A DNA stretch of 64,000 nt. Source: Aquila chrysaetos chrysaetos (lineage: Eukaryota; Chordata; Aves; Accipitriformes; Accipitridae). The notes beneath the pieces were generated by a model. It saw only the letters and a program-made list of their open reading frames with translations, did not search any database and had not been told where the DNA came from. Below are positions 32,701 through 45,200 of this stretch, one piece after another; within the stretch, counting starts at the first letter, position 1; each line of letters starts with the position of its first letter. Position numbers and translations under genes: made by a program. The DNA is taken from NCBI RefSeq assembly GCF_900496995.4, contig NC_044006.1, positions 78,919,754-78,983,753 on the forward strand, in the 5' to 3' direction.

Positions 32701-35700
32701 GCTCACCAGGTGGTGGAGCAGATGGTCATCACCGACCAGATCCGGGCCGAGGACCGTGCCAACGTGCTGCGGGCGCTGCTGCTCAAGCACAGGTGAGCGT
32801 GGGGGGCAGCAACCCGCAGCCCCCCCTCCGCCGGGCTCTGCTCCCCACAGCCGTGGGGACAGCGCTGTCCCCGGGATCGCTGGTGTGCGGTGTGCCAGCA
32901 GGCATGGCTGTGCGAGGCTGCTGGCCGCTCTCCCATCGGGCCACCAGACAGCCACGGCTTTGTCCCGCAGCCACCCGAGTGACGAGAAGGACTTCTCCTT
33001 CCCCCGAAACATCTCAGCTGGCAGCCTGGGCTCCCTGCTCGTGCACCACCACAGCACCAACCACGTGGCCGAGGGCAGCGAGCCGGCCGTCACCGAGCCC
33101 CTCATCGCTGGCCACGCCGTGGAGCACGACACGCGGGTTGACGTGGAGCGGGAGGTGAGCCCGGCTCCAGTGGCCGCACCACACGGTCCCCAGCCCTCTG
33201 CCCGTGCCTTCCTCCCAGCCTGCCACCGCTCCTCATCCTCGGGAGGGCCCTGACCCCAGCCCTGCTGCGCGCTCTGTCCCCGCAGAGGGAGGTCCTCACC
33301 CCCACGCCCCCGGCCGGCATCACTCGCTCCAAGTCCAAGCATGAGCTGAAGCTGCTGGAGAAGATCCCGGACAATGCCGAGGCCACAGTGGTGCTTGTGG
33401 GTACGGAGGGGTGGAAGGGGGTGGGGGGGCTGGGGACCGCATGCCGGGCTCCCGTGGTGACCCCCTGTGCCCCCCAGGCTGCGTGGAGTTCCTGGACCAG
33501 CCCACCATGGCCTTCGTGCGGCTGCAGGAGGCGGTGGAGCTGGACTCGGTGCTGGAGGTGCCCGTCCCCGTGCGGTTCCTCTTCGTGCTGCTGGGGCCCA
33601 GCAGCACCCACATGGACTACCACGAGATCGGGCGCTCCATCTCCACCCTCATGTCCGACAAGGTGAGTGCCGCATCCCTGCCGGCACCGTGCCCCCTCAG
33701 CCGGGCTCAGCGCCCCGTGGTGCCCCTGGATGGGCACTCTGACCCTGCTGTCACCACGCCAGCAATTCCACGAGGCCGCGTACCTGGCCGACGACCGCCA
33801 CGACCTCCTTAACGCCATCAACGAGTTCCTGGACTGCAGCGTGGTGCTGCCGCCCTCCGAGGTGCAGGGCGAGGAGCTGCTGCGCAGCGTCGCCCACTTC
33901 CAGCGCGAGATGCTGAAGAAGAGAGAGGAGCAGGAGCGGCGGCTGCTGCTGGAGCCCAAGTCCCCCGAGGAGAAAGGTGCCGGCGGGGCAGGACCAGGGC
34001 AGGGTCTGGGTGGGGGCACCCGGCTGGTGGGGTCTCACTGTCCATCCGTCTGTCTGTCTGCGGGGTGCAGCGCTGCTAAAGCTGAAGGTGGTGGAGGGCG
34101 AGGGCGAGGAGGAGGATGACCCTCTGCGGCGCACGGGCCGGCCCTTCGGGGGGCTGATCCGGGATGTGCGGCGGCGGTACCCCAAGTACCTGAGCGACTT
34201 CAAGGATGCGCTGAACCCCCAGTGTATCGCGGCCGTCATCTTCATCTACTTCGCCGCGCTGTCACCGGCCATCACCTTTGGAGGGTTGCTGGGTGAGTGC
34301 TGGGGGGGCACGGCACTGCACCGGGGGGCTGGAGCGGTGCACTGCAACGGGGTCACTGCAGGTGTGGGTGCTGTGTGCTGCCCCGTGCGTGCACTGTGGG
34401 AGGGAGCGGGTAGGAGCTGCTGCCTGGGGCCATCGGCTGTGACGCAGGGGAGGAAGGGCCCCGTCCTGTCGGGTGTGCCTGAGCCTGTCCTGCCCGCAGG
34501 GGAGAAGACGCAGGAGCTGATCGGGGTGTCTGAGCTGATCATCTCCACGTCGCTGCAGGGCGTGCTTTTCTGCCTGCTGGGTGCCCAGCCCCTGCTCATC
34601 ATCGGCTTCTCGGGGCCCCTACTCGTCTTTGAGGAGGCTTTCTTCACGGTGAGAGCGGGGCGAGCCCCTGTGGGTGGGCGTGGGGTGGGTGGACATTCCC
34701 AGGTGCTGTGGGGCAGACATCCCCCCTCGGCCCCACTGCTCCTGCCGGAGCCCTCCCTGCCCCACTGCCCGGGGCTCTGCCCCAGCCCCGCAGCCTCCCT
34801 TCGTGCTGACGCATGTCTATCTCTGCACCTGTCGGTCTGTCTGCACGGCACCGGCAGTTCTGCACGTCCAACGAGCTGGAGTACCTGGTGGGGCGCGTCT
34901 GGATTGGCTTCTGGCTCATTCTCATCGTGCTGGTCATGGTGGCCTTCGAGGGCAGCTTCCTGGTGCGCTTCGTGTCCCGCTTCACCCAGGAGATCTTCGC
35001 TTTCCTCATCTCCCTCATCTTCATCTATGAGACCTTCTCCAAGTTGGCCAAGGTGAGCTGGCGGGGCCGGAGCTGGGGCGTCTGCGGGGCAGAGGCAGGC
35101 AGGACCGGCCTGAGTGTCGCGCTGCTGCAGATCTTCCAGGAGCACCCCCTGCACGGCTGCCTGCGGGTGAACGGCACGGGCGCGGAGGCAGAGGCGTGGA
35201 GGAACACCAGCGCAGCCCCCGCCAACGGCACGGCCGGCCGAGCCGCAACCAAGGTGACGGGGCAGCCCAACACGGCGCTGCTCTCGCTGGTGCTCATGGC
35301 CGGCACCTTCTTCATCGCCTTCTTCCTGCGCAAATTCAAGAACAGCCGATTCTTCCCCGGACGGGTGCGTGGGGCAGGCGGGACGGCGGCTCGGGCGCTG
35401 CGTGGGGCCCTGGGGTGAGCCCAGCTTTGGGGGCAGGGCTGAGCTGGGGGGGGGGGGGCCAGGCGGGGGGGCTGGGGCCGGGCTGACGCTGCTCTTCCCC
35501 CAGATCCGGCGGCTCATCGGGGACTTTGGGGTGCCCATTGCCATCCTGGTGATGGTGCTGGTGGACTACAGCATCCAGGACACCTACACGCAGGTTAGCA
35601 CCCAACCACTCGTCCCGGGCAGGACCCCCCACCCCGCACCCTCCTGCGGGGCCGCAGCCCACCCAGCCCCAGTCCCACTCGCCTGCCGCCATCCTGGCTG

Positions 35701-37876
35701 CAGGTCAGCGGCTCCCAGCACGTGCGGCACCGTCCGTCCCCGCCATGGCTGCCGCGGCGCTCGGCCGCCGCCGGCTCCTGGCATCTCACCTTTCCTCCCC
35801 CCGCTTTGCCAGGAGCCCTTTGAGTCTGTTTGCGGCAGGTCCCGGTGCCTCCGCGGCTCACCCTACGCCACTCCTCGCTCTGGGGGAGCTGTGCACGGGG
35901 GGGCAAAGCCAGTGCCCCCACCCCACCGTTTCTTGCCCCCCTCCTGCAGAAGCTGAGCGTGCCCAGCGGGTTCTCGGTGACGGCCACAGACAAGCGGGGC
36001 TGGGTGATCAACCCCCTGGGCGAGAAGAGCGACTTCCCCGTCTGGATGATGGTAGCCAGCGGCCTCCCCGCCATCCTCGTCTTCATCCTCATCTTCATGG
36101 AGACGCAGATCACCACGTGAGCGCAGCGGGGCAGGGCTGGGGGCCCAGCAGGGCAGCGCGGGGCACGAGTGGGGCAGGGTGTGCCGTGCTGTGCCGTGCC
36201 GTGTCAAGCTGTGCCGTGCCATGCCATGCCATGCCATGCTGAGCTGTGCCGTGCCGAGCCATGCTGAGCTGTGCCAAGCTGTGCAGTGCCATGCTGTGCC
36301 AGGCTGAGCCATGCCAAGCTGTGCTGTGCCACCCTGAACTGTGCTGTGCCATGCTGAGCCATGCCAAGCTTTGCAGTGCCGTGCCGTGCCAAGCCCTGTC
36401 AAGCCATGCCGACGGTCTGCCCTTGTGCCCAGGCTGATCATCAGCAAGAAGGAGCGGATGCTGCAGAAGGGCTCTGGGTTCCACCTTGACCTCCTGCTCA
36501 TCGTGGCCATGGGTGGCTTCTTCGCGCTCTTCGGGCTGCCGTGGCTCGCTGCGGCCACGGTGCGCTCTGTCACGCATGCCAATGCCCTCACCGTCATGAG
36601 CAAGGCTGTGGCGCCCGGGGACAAGCCCAAAATCCAGGAGGTGAAGGAGCAGCGGGTCACGGGGCTGCTGGTGGCCGTGCTCGTCGGTAGGTCCAGCCCT
36701 GCTCCTTCCTGTGTGGCCACGGGGGGGGCCGGGCAGCCGTGGGGAGCTGTGGCGGTGCAGGGAGCAGCATGGGGAGGGGGGGCTGTGCCCACAAGAGCTG
36801 GGGTGCCCTGAGCCCTGGCCAAATTGGCGTGGCCATCCTGTCCCACGTGGGCATCAGTGACACAGGTCCCTCCCCAAGCGTGGGGGGGTGACCGGGCAGG
36901 GAGGAGTGGGGCCGGGGGGCTGCTGTGATCCCCGGCCGCAGCCGGGACTCCGGGTGCCCCTTCCCCGGGCACCGTAGCTGACTGCACTCTGGCCCAGGCT
37001 TGTCCATTGTCATCGGGGACCTGCTGCGGCAGATCCCGCTGGCCGTGCTCTTCGGGATCTTCCTCTACATGGGTGTCACCTCCCTCAACGGCATCCAGTT
37101 CTATGAGCGCCTGCAGCTGCTGCTGATGCCCCCCAAGCACCATCCTGACGTCACCTACGTCAAAAAGGTCAGGGGGGGACTTGGGGGGGGCCCTAAGGGG
37201 TGGGACCCTCGTCTGGGCCAGCAGCCAGCCTGGGGCACCCTTGGGTTGGGGGCACCGGGGAGTCTGCGGGACAGACTCTGGCAAAGCCTCGTTTAGGGGG
37301 TCGGCGGGGGGGGGGGGGGGCCCGGGCAGTTCCTCTGGGGCAGCCAGACTCCGGCAGGGCTGTGGGGAGCTGTGTCCCGGTGAGGGGGCACTGCTGGGGC
37401 CAGGCTGTGCCAGAGCGGGAGGGGGACGCAGGGGTCCGGCGCGGTTGTGCCCCTGGCACTGACACCTGTCCCCACGCAGGTGCGCACGCTGCGCATGCAC
37501 CTCTTCACCGGGCTGCAGCTGGCGTGTCTGGCCGTGCTCTGGGCCGTCATGTCCACGGTGGCCTCCCTGGCCTTCCCCTTCATCCTCATCCTCACGGTGC
37601 CACTCCGCATGTGCCTGCTCAGCCGCATCTTCACCGACCGTGAGATGAAGTGTGTAAGTACCTGCTCCGCGGTTGGTGGCCAGCTGCGTCCCTCGTCCCC
37701 GTGGGTGCTCGGGTCCGTGATGGCTGGACCCACGTGGGTGGGCGATGAGGGAGGGGGAGCCCCTCGCTGCCCACCCAGCCGCCGTCTCCCCGCAGCTGGA
37801 CGCAGACGAGGCCGAGCCCATCTTTGATGAGCGGGAAGGTGTGGACGAGTACAACGAAATGCCGATGCCGGTGTGA
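26700..37876 (+). CDS. SLC4A2: SLC4A2 (AE2), Na+-independent Cl-/HCO3- exchanger
   Basis: Plasma-membrane anion exchanger that exports HCO3- for Cl- and sets cell pH and volume. After a choice of first coding exon (26700-26759, 27289-27312 or 29266-29274), the shared exons run 30084-30252, 30332-30567, 30738-30862, 31006-31235, 32048-32184, 32388-32568, 32657-32792, 32971-33154, 33286-33400, 33478-33662, 33763-33976, 34071-34292, 34500-34648, 34858-35052, 35131-35364, 35504-35593, 35950-36116, 36433-36686, 36998-37167, 37480-37653 and 37796-37876. With the MTQ start the CDS sums to 3657 bases, 1218 aa, with no breaks. The cytoplasmic domain (to about 690) includes [25 protein letters not shown] and the pH-sensor stretch [14 protein letters not shown]. 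The membrane domain starts near [20 protein letters not shown] glycosylation loop carries three N-X-S/T sites. The tail LDADEAEP resembles the carbonic-anhydrase-II-binding motif. Confidence 0.97.
26760..27166 (+). other. SLC4A2 intron between alternative first exons
   Basis: About 400 bp of GC-rich sequence containing a near-repeat of CCCGTTGCACGGCCGTGGGGC (26890 and 26950). No gene is seen. Confidence 0.45.
27167..27179 (+). promoter_or_regulatory. HNF1 site GTTAATGATTAAA
   Basis: A near-perfect HNF1 half-site dyad (consensus GTTAATNATTAAC) sits about 110 bases before the MDFLL start. In this GC-rich setting such an AT-rich dyad stands out. It suggests liver/kidney-type control of the AE2b2-like promoter. 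Function is inferred. Confidence 0.65.
27289..27312 (+). CDS. SLC4A2: SLC4A2 alternative first exon AE2b2-like (MDFLLGYR)
   Basis: ATG in good context (CGCCACCCATGG) encodes MDFLLGYR and ends at CGG|GTAAGC in phase 0. From memory, human AE2b2 begins with a similar eight-residue peptide starting MDFLLR. Same start and length, and the correct place in the intron, make this a confident orthologous alternative exon. Confidence 0.8.
27313..28569 (+). other. SLC4A2 intron between b2 and b1 starts
   Basis: GC-rich intron of about 1.26 kb with no recognised element. Confidence 0.4.
28570..29045 (+). repeat. Degenerate minisatellite before the AE2b1 exon
   Basis: Repeated phrases GGTCGGTGCATTACCGG, GTGCGTTGCCGG and GTGCAGCACCGGGG recur roughly every 25-35 bases with G-runs of 7 to 9. 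It is a diverged tandem array ending about 220 bases before the MTQ start codon. The G-runs could form quadruplexes. Its placement next to a promoter suggests possible influence on AE2b1 expression, which is inference. Confidence 0.6.
29266..29274 (+). CDS. SLC4A2: SLC4A2 alternative first exon AE2b1-like (MTQ)
   Basis: CCGCCATGACTCAG|GTAGGA encodes MTQ and ends in phase 0. From memory, human AE2b1 also starts with exactly MTQ. The exon follows a CpG-rich promoter region with CGATAAAGCG at 29222-29231. Confidence 0.85.
29578..29769 (+). repeat. 4 x 48-bp tandem repeat in SLC4A2 intron
   Basis: Four copies of a 48-bp unit beginning GTGGGGGTGCTGGGGGTACA lie in the intron after the MTQ exon. 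Because 48 is a multiple of three, the array keeps reading frames open on both strands, which explains long spurious ORFs here. Confidence 0.85.
31236..32047 (+). other. SLC4A2 intron, longest within the coding body
   Basis: An 812-bp intron (GTGAGT...CGGCAG) with no conserved coding segment. Human AE2c transcripts start in an intron of the N-terminal coding part, but I see no convincing promoter or ATG exon here. Confidence 0.4.
36180..36415 (+). repeat. Pentamer-rich GTGCC/ATGCC tandem repeat in SLC4A2 intron
   Basis: The intron between exons 35950-36116 and 36433-36686 is largely made of GCTGTGCCGTGCCATGC-type units. It ends just before the acceptor at 36432. Its complement resembles the GGCAC array in ASIC3 (11410-11830). 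Confidence 0.75.
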
Positions 37877-38290
37877 CCGCACGCCAGCCAGCAAACCACC
37901 CACGGCTGCGGGGCCGGGCACGGCCGGGCCCCCCCCCACGCTGCCACCCTGCGCTGGGGTCGGGGGCAGCGGCTGCGCAGCCGTGCCCAGCCAGGGACAG
38001 GCACCCCACGGTCCCCGTGCCTTTGGGGGGACACCTGCCAAAGAGACGCTGGCCCGCAGCCTCACCCTGCTGGGGACCCCCCCACACCTCTCCCACACGG
38101 TACAGGGCCGGGCCATGCCTTTGGTCCCCCTCGGGCACATCCTGACCACGCCACGGGGCAGAGCCCCCCTGTCACCCCCCAGCAGAGCTGCAGGTCCTGG
38201 CCCTGCCCCAGCCCCAACCCTGGGCTCCTGCCAGACAATCAGGTGTTGCCTAAATTCCACCGTGTTTTATTTAACAGTAATTTAAATGGC

Positions 38291-38296
38291 AATAAA
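38291..38296 (+). terminator. SLC4A2 proximal poly(A) signal AATAAA
   Basis: AATAAA in GGCAATAAATGGC, about 415 bases after the SLC4A2 stop. Probably the main signal. Confidence 0.7.
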
Positions 38297-38591
38297 TGGC
38301 TTTATAACGAGCACGCCAGGCTGAGGGGCACGGAGGCGGTTGAGGCTGAAGGTGCTGGGGTGGGGGGGGTGAGCCCCATGCACCCCTGCCCGCGCCATGG
38401 CAGGGCTGCAGGCAGCAGCATCCCATGCACTGTGCGCTGCCAGGGCCGGGTGCTGGCCCTGCTGCCGCCGAGGGGGGGGGCCGTACCTGCCTGTCACCCC
38501 CAGGGCAGACAGCTGGGGGGCTGTGCCCTGGGCTGCCGGGGTGGGGGCACGGGGGGTGGCCTTGTGCTGGGGCCAGCCCCTGCCTTGTACT

Positions 38592-38597
38592 AATAAA
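38592..38597 (+). terminator. SLC4A2 distal poly(A) signal AATAAA
   Basis: A second AATAAA 300 bases downstream (TACTAATAAACAG). It lies only about 30 bases from the oppositely oriented FASTK signal, so the two transcript ends would nearly touch or overlap. Confidence 0.55.
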
Positions 38598-38627
38598 CAG
38601 AATGGACTTTGCACACTTTTCACCAGT

Positions 38628-38633
38628 TTTATT
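38628..38633 (-). terminator. FASTK poly(A) signal AATAAA (minus strand)
   Basis: Plus TTTATT within CAGTTTTATTGTAAAG reads AATAAA on the minus strand, about 570 bases beyond the FASTK stop. Another minus AATAAA (plus TTTATT, 38266-38271) lies further on, inside the SLC4A2 3' UTR, and would create a true antisense overlap if used. Confidence 0.65.
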
Positions 38634-39202
38634 GTAAAGTTAACCCCCACTTCCCAAGCACCCCCCCTCCTCCCGGCCCGGGGAGCAGCCCCTGTGCAAA
38701 CAGCTGGCCCTTCCCAACCCGCTCCCTGCCCTGTGCGGGGTCTGCCACAGCCCCCCCCAGACCCTGCAGGACCCCGTAGGTGGGGACCAGGCCCAGCCCT
38801 CCTTCCCAGCAGCGGTGTTGGGGACACAGGGACAACCCCCCAGTACCGCCAGGAGGCCAGGCCAGGCATCCCTGCAGCGACTCCTGCAGACAGAGCTGGG
38901 GTGGCAGGGCCAGGGCAGGGGGGGGGCAGCGAGTGACCCCCCCCCCCCAGCACCCAAACACTCCCCTACGCACCAGTCAAGTCACACCCCTTCCCCCCCC
39001 CACTAACGGCAATAAATAATCTCACACTACCCCAGCCCCATATCAAGGAGCAGGCGCCCACAGTCTGGCCCTGTATCCCCCTGGGATGGGGGGCAGCTCC
39101 GTCTCCCCCCTCCCCAGGGGCAAGGCGCTGGCAGCACCCGCCTGCGCCCACCCCACTCTGCCCCCTCCCCGCCCAGGGCCCGGGACTCGGGGCGTCTGTC
39201 CC
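38634..39202 (-). other. FASTK: FASTK 3' UTR
   Basis: Sequence between the FASTK stop codon (39203-39205) and its poly(A) signal. It is G/C rich, with poly-G and poly-C stretches and no conserved frame. A plus-strand AATAAA at 39011-39016 is on the wrong strand for FASTK. Confidence 0.55.
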
Positions 39203-42200
39203 TCAGAAGCGCAGCTCCCTCAGCTTCTGCCGCAGGTAGTGCTTGGCCTCCTCGATGCCACTCACCTTCTCCAGCTCCGTGTAGGGCAGCTGAAAGGGGA
39301 CGGGGAGAAACCGTCAGAGCAGCTCCACCACCAGCAACCCAGCCCGAGGCTGCCCGGGACAGCCGTCCGTGGCGGCAGCGGGGGGAAGAACCAGGACTCG
39401 GGACCCTTCCCAGGGGGAAGGAAGACAGTGCTGTTCCTTCCAAGGGGAGGGCCGGCACAGGAGGAGCGGACAAGCCCCAGCTCCGTGTCCCACCGACCCC
39501 TTGCTGCCTCCTGGGGAGGGGGGGCACAAGTCCCCGAGCGCCCGTCCGCACCGCCTCTGCCCTCCCAGCGCTTCAGCCCTGAGCCTGGCTGCCCGCTGCC
39601 AACAGCGGAGAGCACCCGCAAGCAGCCCCGTCCCCCATCCCCACCGTGGATGGGACGAGTCCAGCACGCACACGGGGAGGACACGCGGCGGCTGCAGGGC
39701 CAGGGGAGCTTCTCAAGCCTCATCCCAACCTTGAACCCCAGTCGCCAAACACCGGGGAGGGATGAAGAGCAAAACCCAGCCGCCCTGCCAGCGCACGGCG
39801 TCGGGGAGCCCAGGGCTCGTTAGTCACCCCTCAGCAGCCTCCCAACAGAAGGGCTGCGGGAGTGGGCCGAGCTCAGCTAACAGTTTCTTCCCCAACACAT
39901 CATTTTAACCACAGTCTGCTAAGGAAAGAAGGCACCAGCACTGACAAAACCAGAAAACCGGCCTCCCTTTGCCCAGCGGAGCTGGTACGGGGTGCCGGGG
40001 AGAGTGGAGACCCCACCGGGAAAGCTGAACAGTCTGCAGAGCCAGGAGTGCTCTCTGCCCCGAACGGCAAATACCACCTGAGACTAAACACGCCGCTGAA
40101 GGGCCACGGGCCCTGGGCCACCCCAACCGTGAGACAGATGCACCCAGCCATGTCAGAGCCGAGGGGGGTCTGGGCCCTTGCCCTGTCCCTCCTCTTGGTA
40201 CCAGTCACTGTCTGGGGACAACCCGGCAGGCACTTTTCTAAAAACACCTGATCTCTAAAAACAGCCGTTCACAGCTCAAGGCCCTCCTGCTCAGGGCTTG
40301 TCACCTTGCAGTGACAGCCCCCGCTGCAGCCTGCGCACAGGGCTGTGCAGACGCACACCCATCCCTGCACTAGGCTGGAAGCACCAAAGGAATCGAGCAA
40401 ACCTGCACTGCAGCAGCTGTGCGGGAAGGGATCCGCAGGGACAAGAACAGGAGACTCCAGCTACCACCAGTGTTCCCTCCACATGGGTATCAGCAACTGG
40501 GGGCCAAAACTTGTTGGGCTGGCTGAAAGCTCTGCTGGTCCAACATCCCTGAAGGCACCACCAGTGCCTGTGGAGCAGGACAAAGGGTAACTGTGACCCA
40601 CACTCCAGCCCTGTCTGGCAGCACAGGAGACGGCTAAAGGCATTACACTGTGGCAACAGGACCTGTGCGCTCACCCCAGCTGCAGTCCAGCCCTTGGTGC
40701 ATTTTGCTACTCAGGCACAAGAGGAGTCCTGTCCCATCACTCCTGGGAATATGGAAGTACAATAAAAACTCTCCCTCAGGCTTGGAGATCCTGCTAAGAG
40801 AGGCAGTGACACAGGGCTGGAGCTACGCAGGGGAGTTTTTCAGCGAGAACTTCAGCTGCCCTTTCCAGCCCTCGGAGCTGAGCAGACGAGCTCTGCACCT
40901 GAAGAGCAGCAGCTCTAGCTGCACTGCAACCTGCTCCGAGAGACAGTGCCTAGGACACGGCAAGGGGGAAAACGTCCCTCTGTGGGGAAGTGACACACCG
41001 CTCAGCTCCGTGCTGCTAATCTGGCCCTCCACCCTTCACGGATACCAGGAGACCCGAGGGGCTGCATTTGTGAAGACACGTCCTCAGAGCAGGGCTGGAG
41101 CCTGGCCTCTGGAGGAGCCGGCACGGAGCCAGGTCTGCAGGAGAGCTGTCGGTCAGGAAGCGCTCCATGCATGGCAAGGGGGTGGTCTACTATACCAGAA
41201 GCATCCAAGGCTGCTTGGAGAGGCCACTGCCATCCCTCAGGAGTTGCAGATCATGAGAACATAGGATTTTGCCTGCAAAGGAGGAAGCTTTTTCTCACCA
41301 GCTCATTGAGAAAGAGGGCTAACAGTAGGCATCGTAAAGGAGCAAGGTGGGAAAACTTGGCACAGATGACACAGGGACTCCCTGGTAAGCTAGATCCTGA
41401 CATGGGGTGCTACACAGGGTCCAGGACCTGTTTGCGACCATCACAGATGAGCAAGTGGGACGGGAAAGACAGACAAACCGCACGCTGCCCCCAGGACAGT
41501 GAACAGGCTGCAGACAGGCACTGTTCTCCAATAGTCTCACACAGGCCAGGGGTGAAGAAGGTTACTAAATCTCTGGGGAGAAGGAACCAGGCCCTCTGGC
41601 TGCAGTGGGTTTGAATCAAAGATTTCTGGCAGCTCTGGTATGGAGCCACCTCCTTCCACTGCTTCATGCTCCTTTCCTCACTGCCTGGCTCTGCAGGGTC
41701 TGCCTCCCCGGTGGGCTTGCCCTTCCGACACTACGGAAGGATCAACAGCACAGAAAGCTCCTTCAACCAAACAGGCTGGAAGTGAGTAGTGCCAGAGCCA
41801 GGACAGGGTTTGTGGGAACATCAAATCTGGCCATTATTCAGGGCAGGATCCTGGGAAGGAAGGAGTGCATCTTTACTCAGAAACTTCTGAGGGAAAAGAG
41901 CTGGCTGTCAATAAAAGGTCAGGACCACCAGGGAAAAGAGCATCTACTTTGGAAACAGCCGAGACCCAGAGCATCTGTGGGCAGAGCAGAGGGTCTGAGG
42001 TGGGTGACCCTGCAACAGCAGTCTCACCACCTGCCAGAAGGGTGGAAGCAACACACGGGTCCAACTGGAGGACAGAGGCAAGGAAGGGCGCGAGTGCCAG
42101 ACCTGGCGATGTCCTCTGCAGTCACCGTGGGCAGCCCCTGCTCGCTGTGCCACGGAAGGAACAGGCTCTCTCGGAAGGAAGCCCCGTTCAGAGGCACTGA

Positions 42201-45200
42201 CAAATCCACACCTGCTGCTGCTACAGATCAACGGCATCCAAGGAGGAGCACGGCCCTGGCACAGTCACACAGACTAACCCAGACAGCTTAGCAGCGTGCC
42301 AGGCACAACGGGCAGTCCAGCGCCGATTGAGCAGACATACGGCAATGCAACAGCCAACAAGAGAAGGCCTTAAATTAACTATAAAGAGGGCTGAACTGCC
42401 AGGCTCAAAGAGCTGCGAACAGAGGCATGATATCCAGCTGGACCAAGTCACAAGCCACATACTCCAGGAGTCAGTACAGGGGCCAACGCCGTTTAGTATC
42501 CTCATTAGTGACCTGGACAGTGGGACAGAGCACACCCCCAGCGAGGCTGCAGACAGTATGAAACGCGGAGCAGTGGCTGACACACCAGACTGTTGTGCTG
42601 CCATTCAGAAGGACCTAAACAGGCTGGAGAAACGGCCCCCGGGCAGGGAAGGCGCAAGTCCTGAGCCTAGGGAGGAATAACCCCATGCACCAGGACAGGC
42701 TGGGGCCAACAAGCTGGAAAGTGGCTTTGCAGAAGAGGGACTAAGGGTCCTGACGGACAAGCTGAACACTGGTCAGCAGTGCTCCCTTGCAGCAAAGGAG
42801 GCCAACAGCATCCCGGGCTGCCTTAGGAAGAGCACAGCGAGCAGGTCGGGGGAGCCGATCCTTCTCTGCTACTCAGCACTGGTGAGACACACCTGGAGCA
42901 TCCAGTGCTGGGCTCCCCAGAACAAGATATGGACATACTGGAGCATGTCCAGTGCAGGGCCACAAGGATGATTACAGAACTAAAGCATGTGATACGTGAG
43001 AAGAGGTTGACGGAGCTGGAGAGGAAAAGGATTGGGACATCTTATCTACATGTACAAATACCTGACAGGAGGCTGTAAATAAGACAGAGCCAGACTCTTA
43101 GCAGTGCCCAGTAACAGAGAGCGAGGCAGTGGGCACAAACCTAAAATACTGGAAATACCATTTAAATTTAAGAAAAAGCTACACACACACAAACACCGCC
43201 CGCCCAAACACAAGAAAAACCTCTTTCACTGTGAGGGTACCCAGAAAGCAACCTAGCTATGAGACATTCAAAACTTGACTGGACGTGGAACTGAGCAACC
43301 AGCTCTAGCTGAGCTGGGGTTGGACTGGATGATCTCCAGAAGCGCCTGCCAACCTCAACTACTCTGTGATTCTGTAAATGTGTCAGAAGAAGAGGAAATG
43401 AATCTCAAAAGAGAAGAGCAAGAACAACAACCAAGCTCTGAAGCAGCTTCAACTGAGGAAGAAGCTGAATTGCCTGGGGCTCTTCGTCTCAAAGGGGTGG
43501 CCAAAGGGATGCGACCTCTGGAACCACAAGCGTAGAAGAAGGTAACCGCAGAGCTACTCTTCACTCCCTCACGGTACCAGACCCAGCAGCACTACATCGG
43601 CTGACCAGACAGCAGGTTTAAAACAAACAGAGCTTGTTGCAGGTAGTACTGCCTGGAGCTTGTTGGCACCAGTTGTTGTGGGTGTGGAAGAACGAACAGG
43701 CTCAAAGAGGAATAAAACGCTCATGGAGAAGAGGTCCAACGGGGCGATTAAACACAGCTGTCCAGACACATGCTCCGGTGCAGGAGTCCTTGGACTATCC
43801 GTGATCCACTTCCAACTCATTTTCTAACGATCTGCCACTGTCTGCTGCTAGAGAGGGAATAGAGGGGATGGGACCAGAGCACCTGGCACCCAAAGGGAGC
43901 TAACTGCACTAGCAGCTGCACGACTATCAGGCACACTGAGCAGCGGTGAAGAGCTCCTCCGACCTCGGTCGTGCGGGTCCTGACACCTAACTGCGTGCTG
44001 CTGGACAGAGCACCTTATCCTGTGCACACTGGGAACAAGAGCACACTCTTGCTTGCCCGCACCCCTGCCCATTCCGCCTTGCTCCTCAAAGACCCCATCA
44101 GGCTGCTGGTCAGCAGCCTCAGCCTCCCACAGCAGCCCTGACTCACACCAGGGGTGCAGACCTGAGCAGTAACGGTTACCAGAGCCGGTTTGAGATGGGG
44201 CACAGACCCCCCAGCTGAGCCAAGTGCAGGGTGAGCACAGTTCCTGGCCGCTGTGGGTGCGCTGGGCACAGGGCAGGCAGGCAAGGACAGCCCTCGACTC
44301 TCGGACGTGGTGGCACGAAGCTGGGAGTGGAGGCAGCTTGTGCCAAGTGCCCTCCTCAGCTGAGGGCATCCCGGAGCCCAGACACACAGCGAGAGCCTGT
44401 GGCACTGGCCTCAAGCCCAGCAGCAGGCACTGGGGAGCCCTCCTCCTCCGCACAACAAAGCTGCTTGGCCCCACTGCTGTCTGGGGACACGGCCGGCCCT
44501 GGGCAGCCTGTCCTGAACGCCAGCACAAGGGATACCCAGGGCGCACTGCACAGGAGAGCTGGTCCTGCTCCACAGCTCTGCAATTTGGGATCTCCAAGGA
44601 AATACCGCAATTCGAGTCACAGGACCGCCAAAGCTATGCATAAACAAAGGGCTTCTGAACTATGTACGTTGCAAATTATGAAATTAGGAGGAGCTTTGTG
44701 TTGGCATGCCGCGCTATCAGTAGCAGGGGAGGTAAGAAGCTTTAAAAAATGGTTATGGGACTGCTTGGTAGATCTATGACTGTAATTCAGGTGACCTCTG
44801 AAGTGGAGAAGTAAACAGAATAAAAGGCCTGCATTTCTAAGTTGTTTTCCTCACAAAGATCTATCCTCAAGCTAAAAATCACGCCACAAATAGTCTTGTA
44901 GAAGCTGCACACCTTAAAACAACAGCTGAAGTTTCCAAAGAACTCAGAAGACAATTGCAAAGGCAGCGGTGAAGCCTCAAGGGCTTCTCCATTTGCAGCT
45001 CTCACCGCAGACCAGCCAGAGGCTGCAACCAAAGAGGCCAGGGCTCCGAAACAGGCACCGAAGGGAGGCTTGCCTCGCCTCGCCTCCACCCACAGCGGGA
45101 AGAGGCACGCTGCAGAACCGACAGCCAGGATGGCAGCGCCGGGTATCAGGCCGAGCTACGTCCCCACTTGATTTCCACCCCGAGGCCCTGCAGCCAACAC

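Noticed and set aside
35863-38034. 723-codon open frame on the minus strand
   Set aside because: Antisense to conserved SLC4A2 exons with no family resemblance.
44620-44960. AT-rich patch suspected of being an old mobile element
   Set aside because: No terminal repeats, tail or coding motif that would allow a family to be named.
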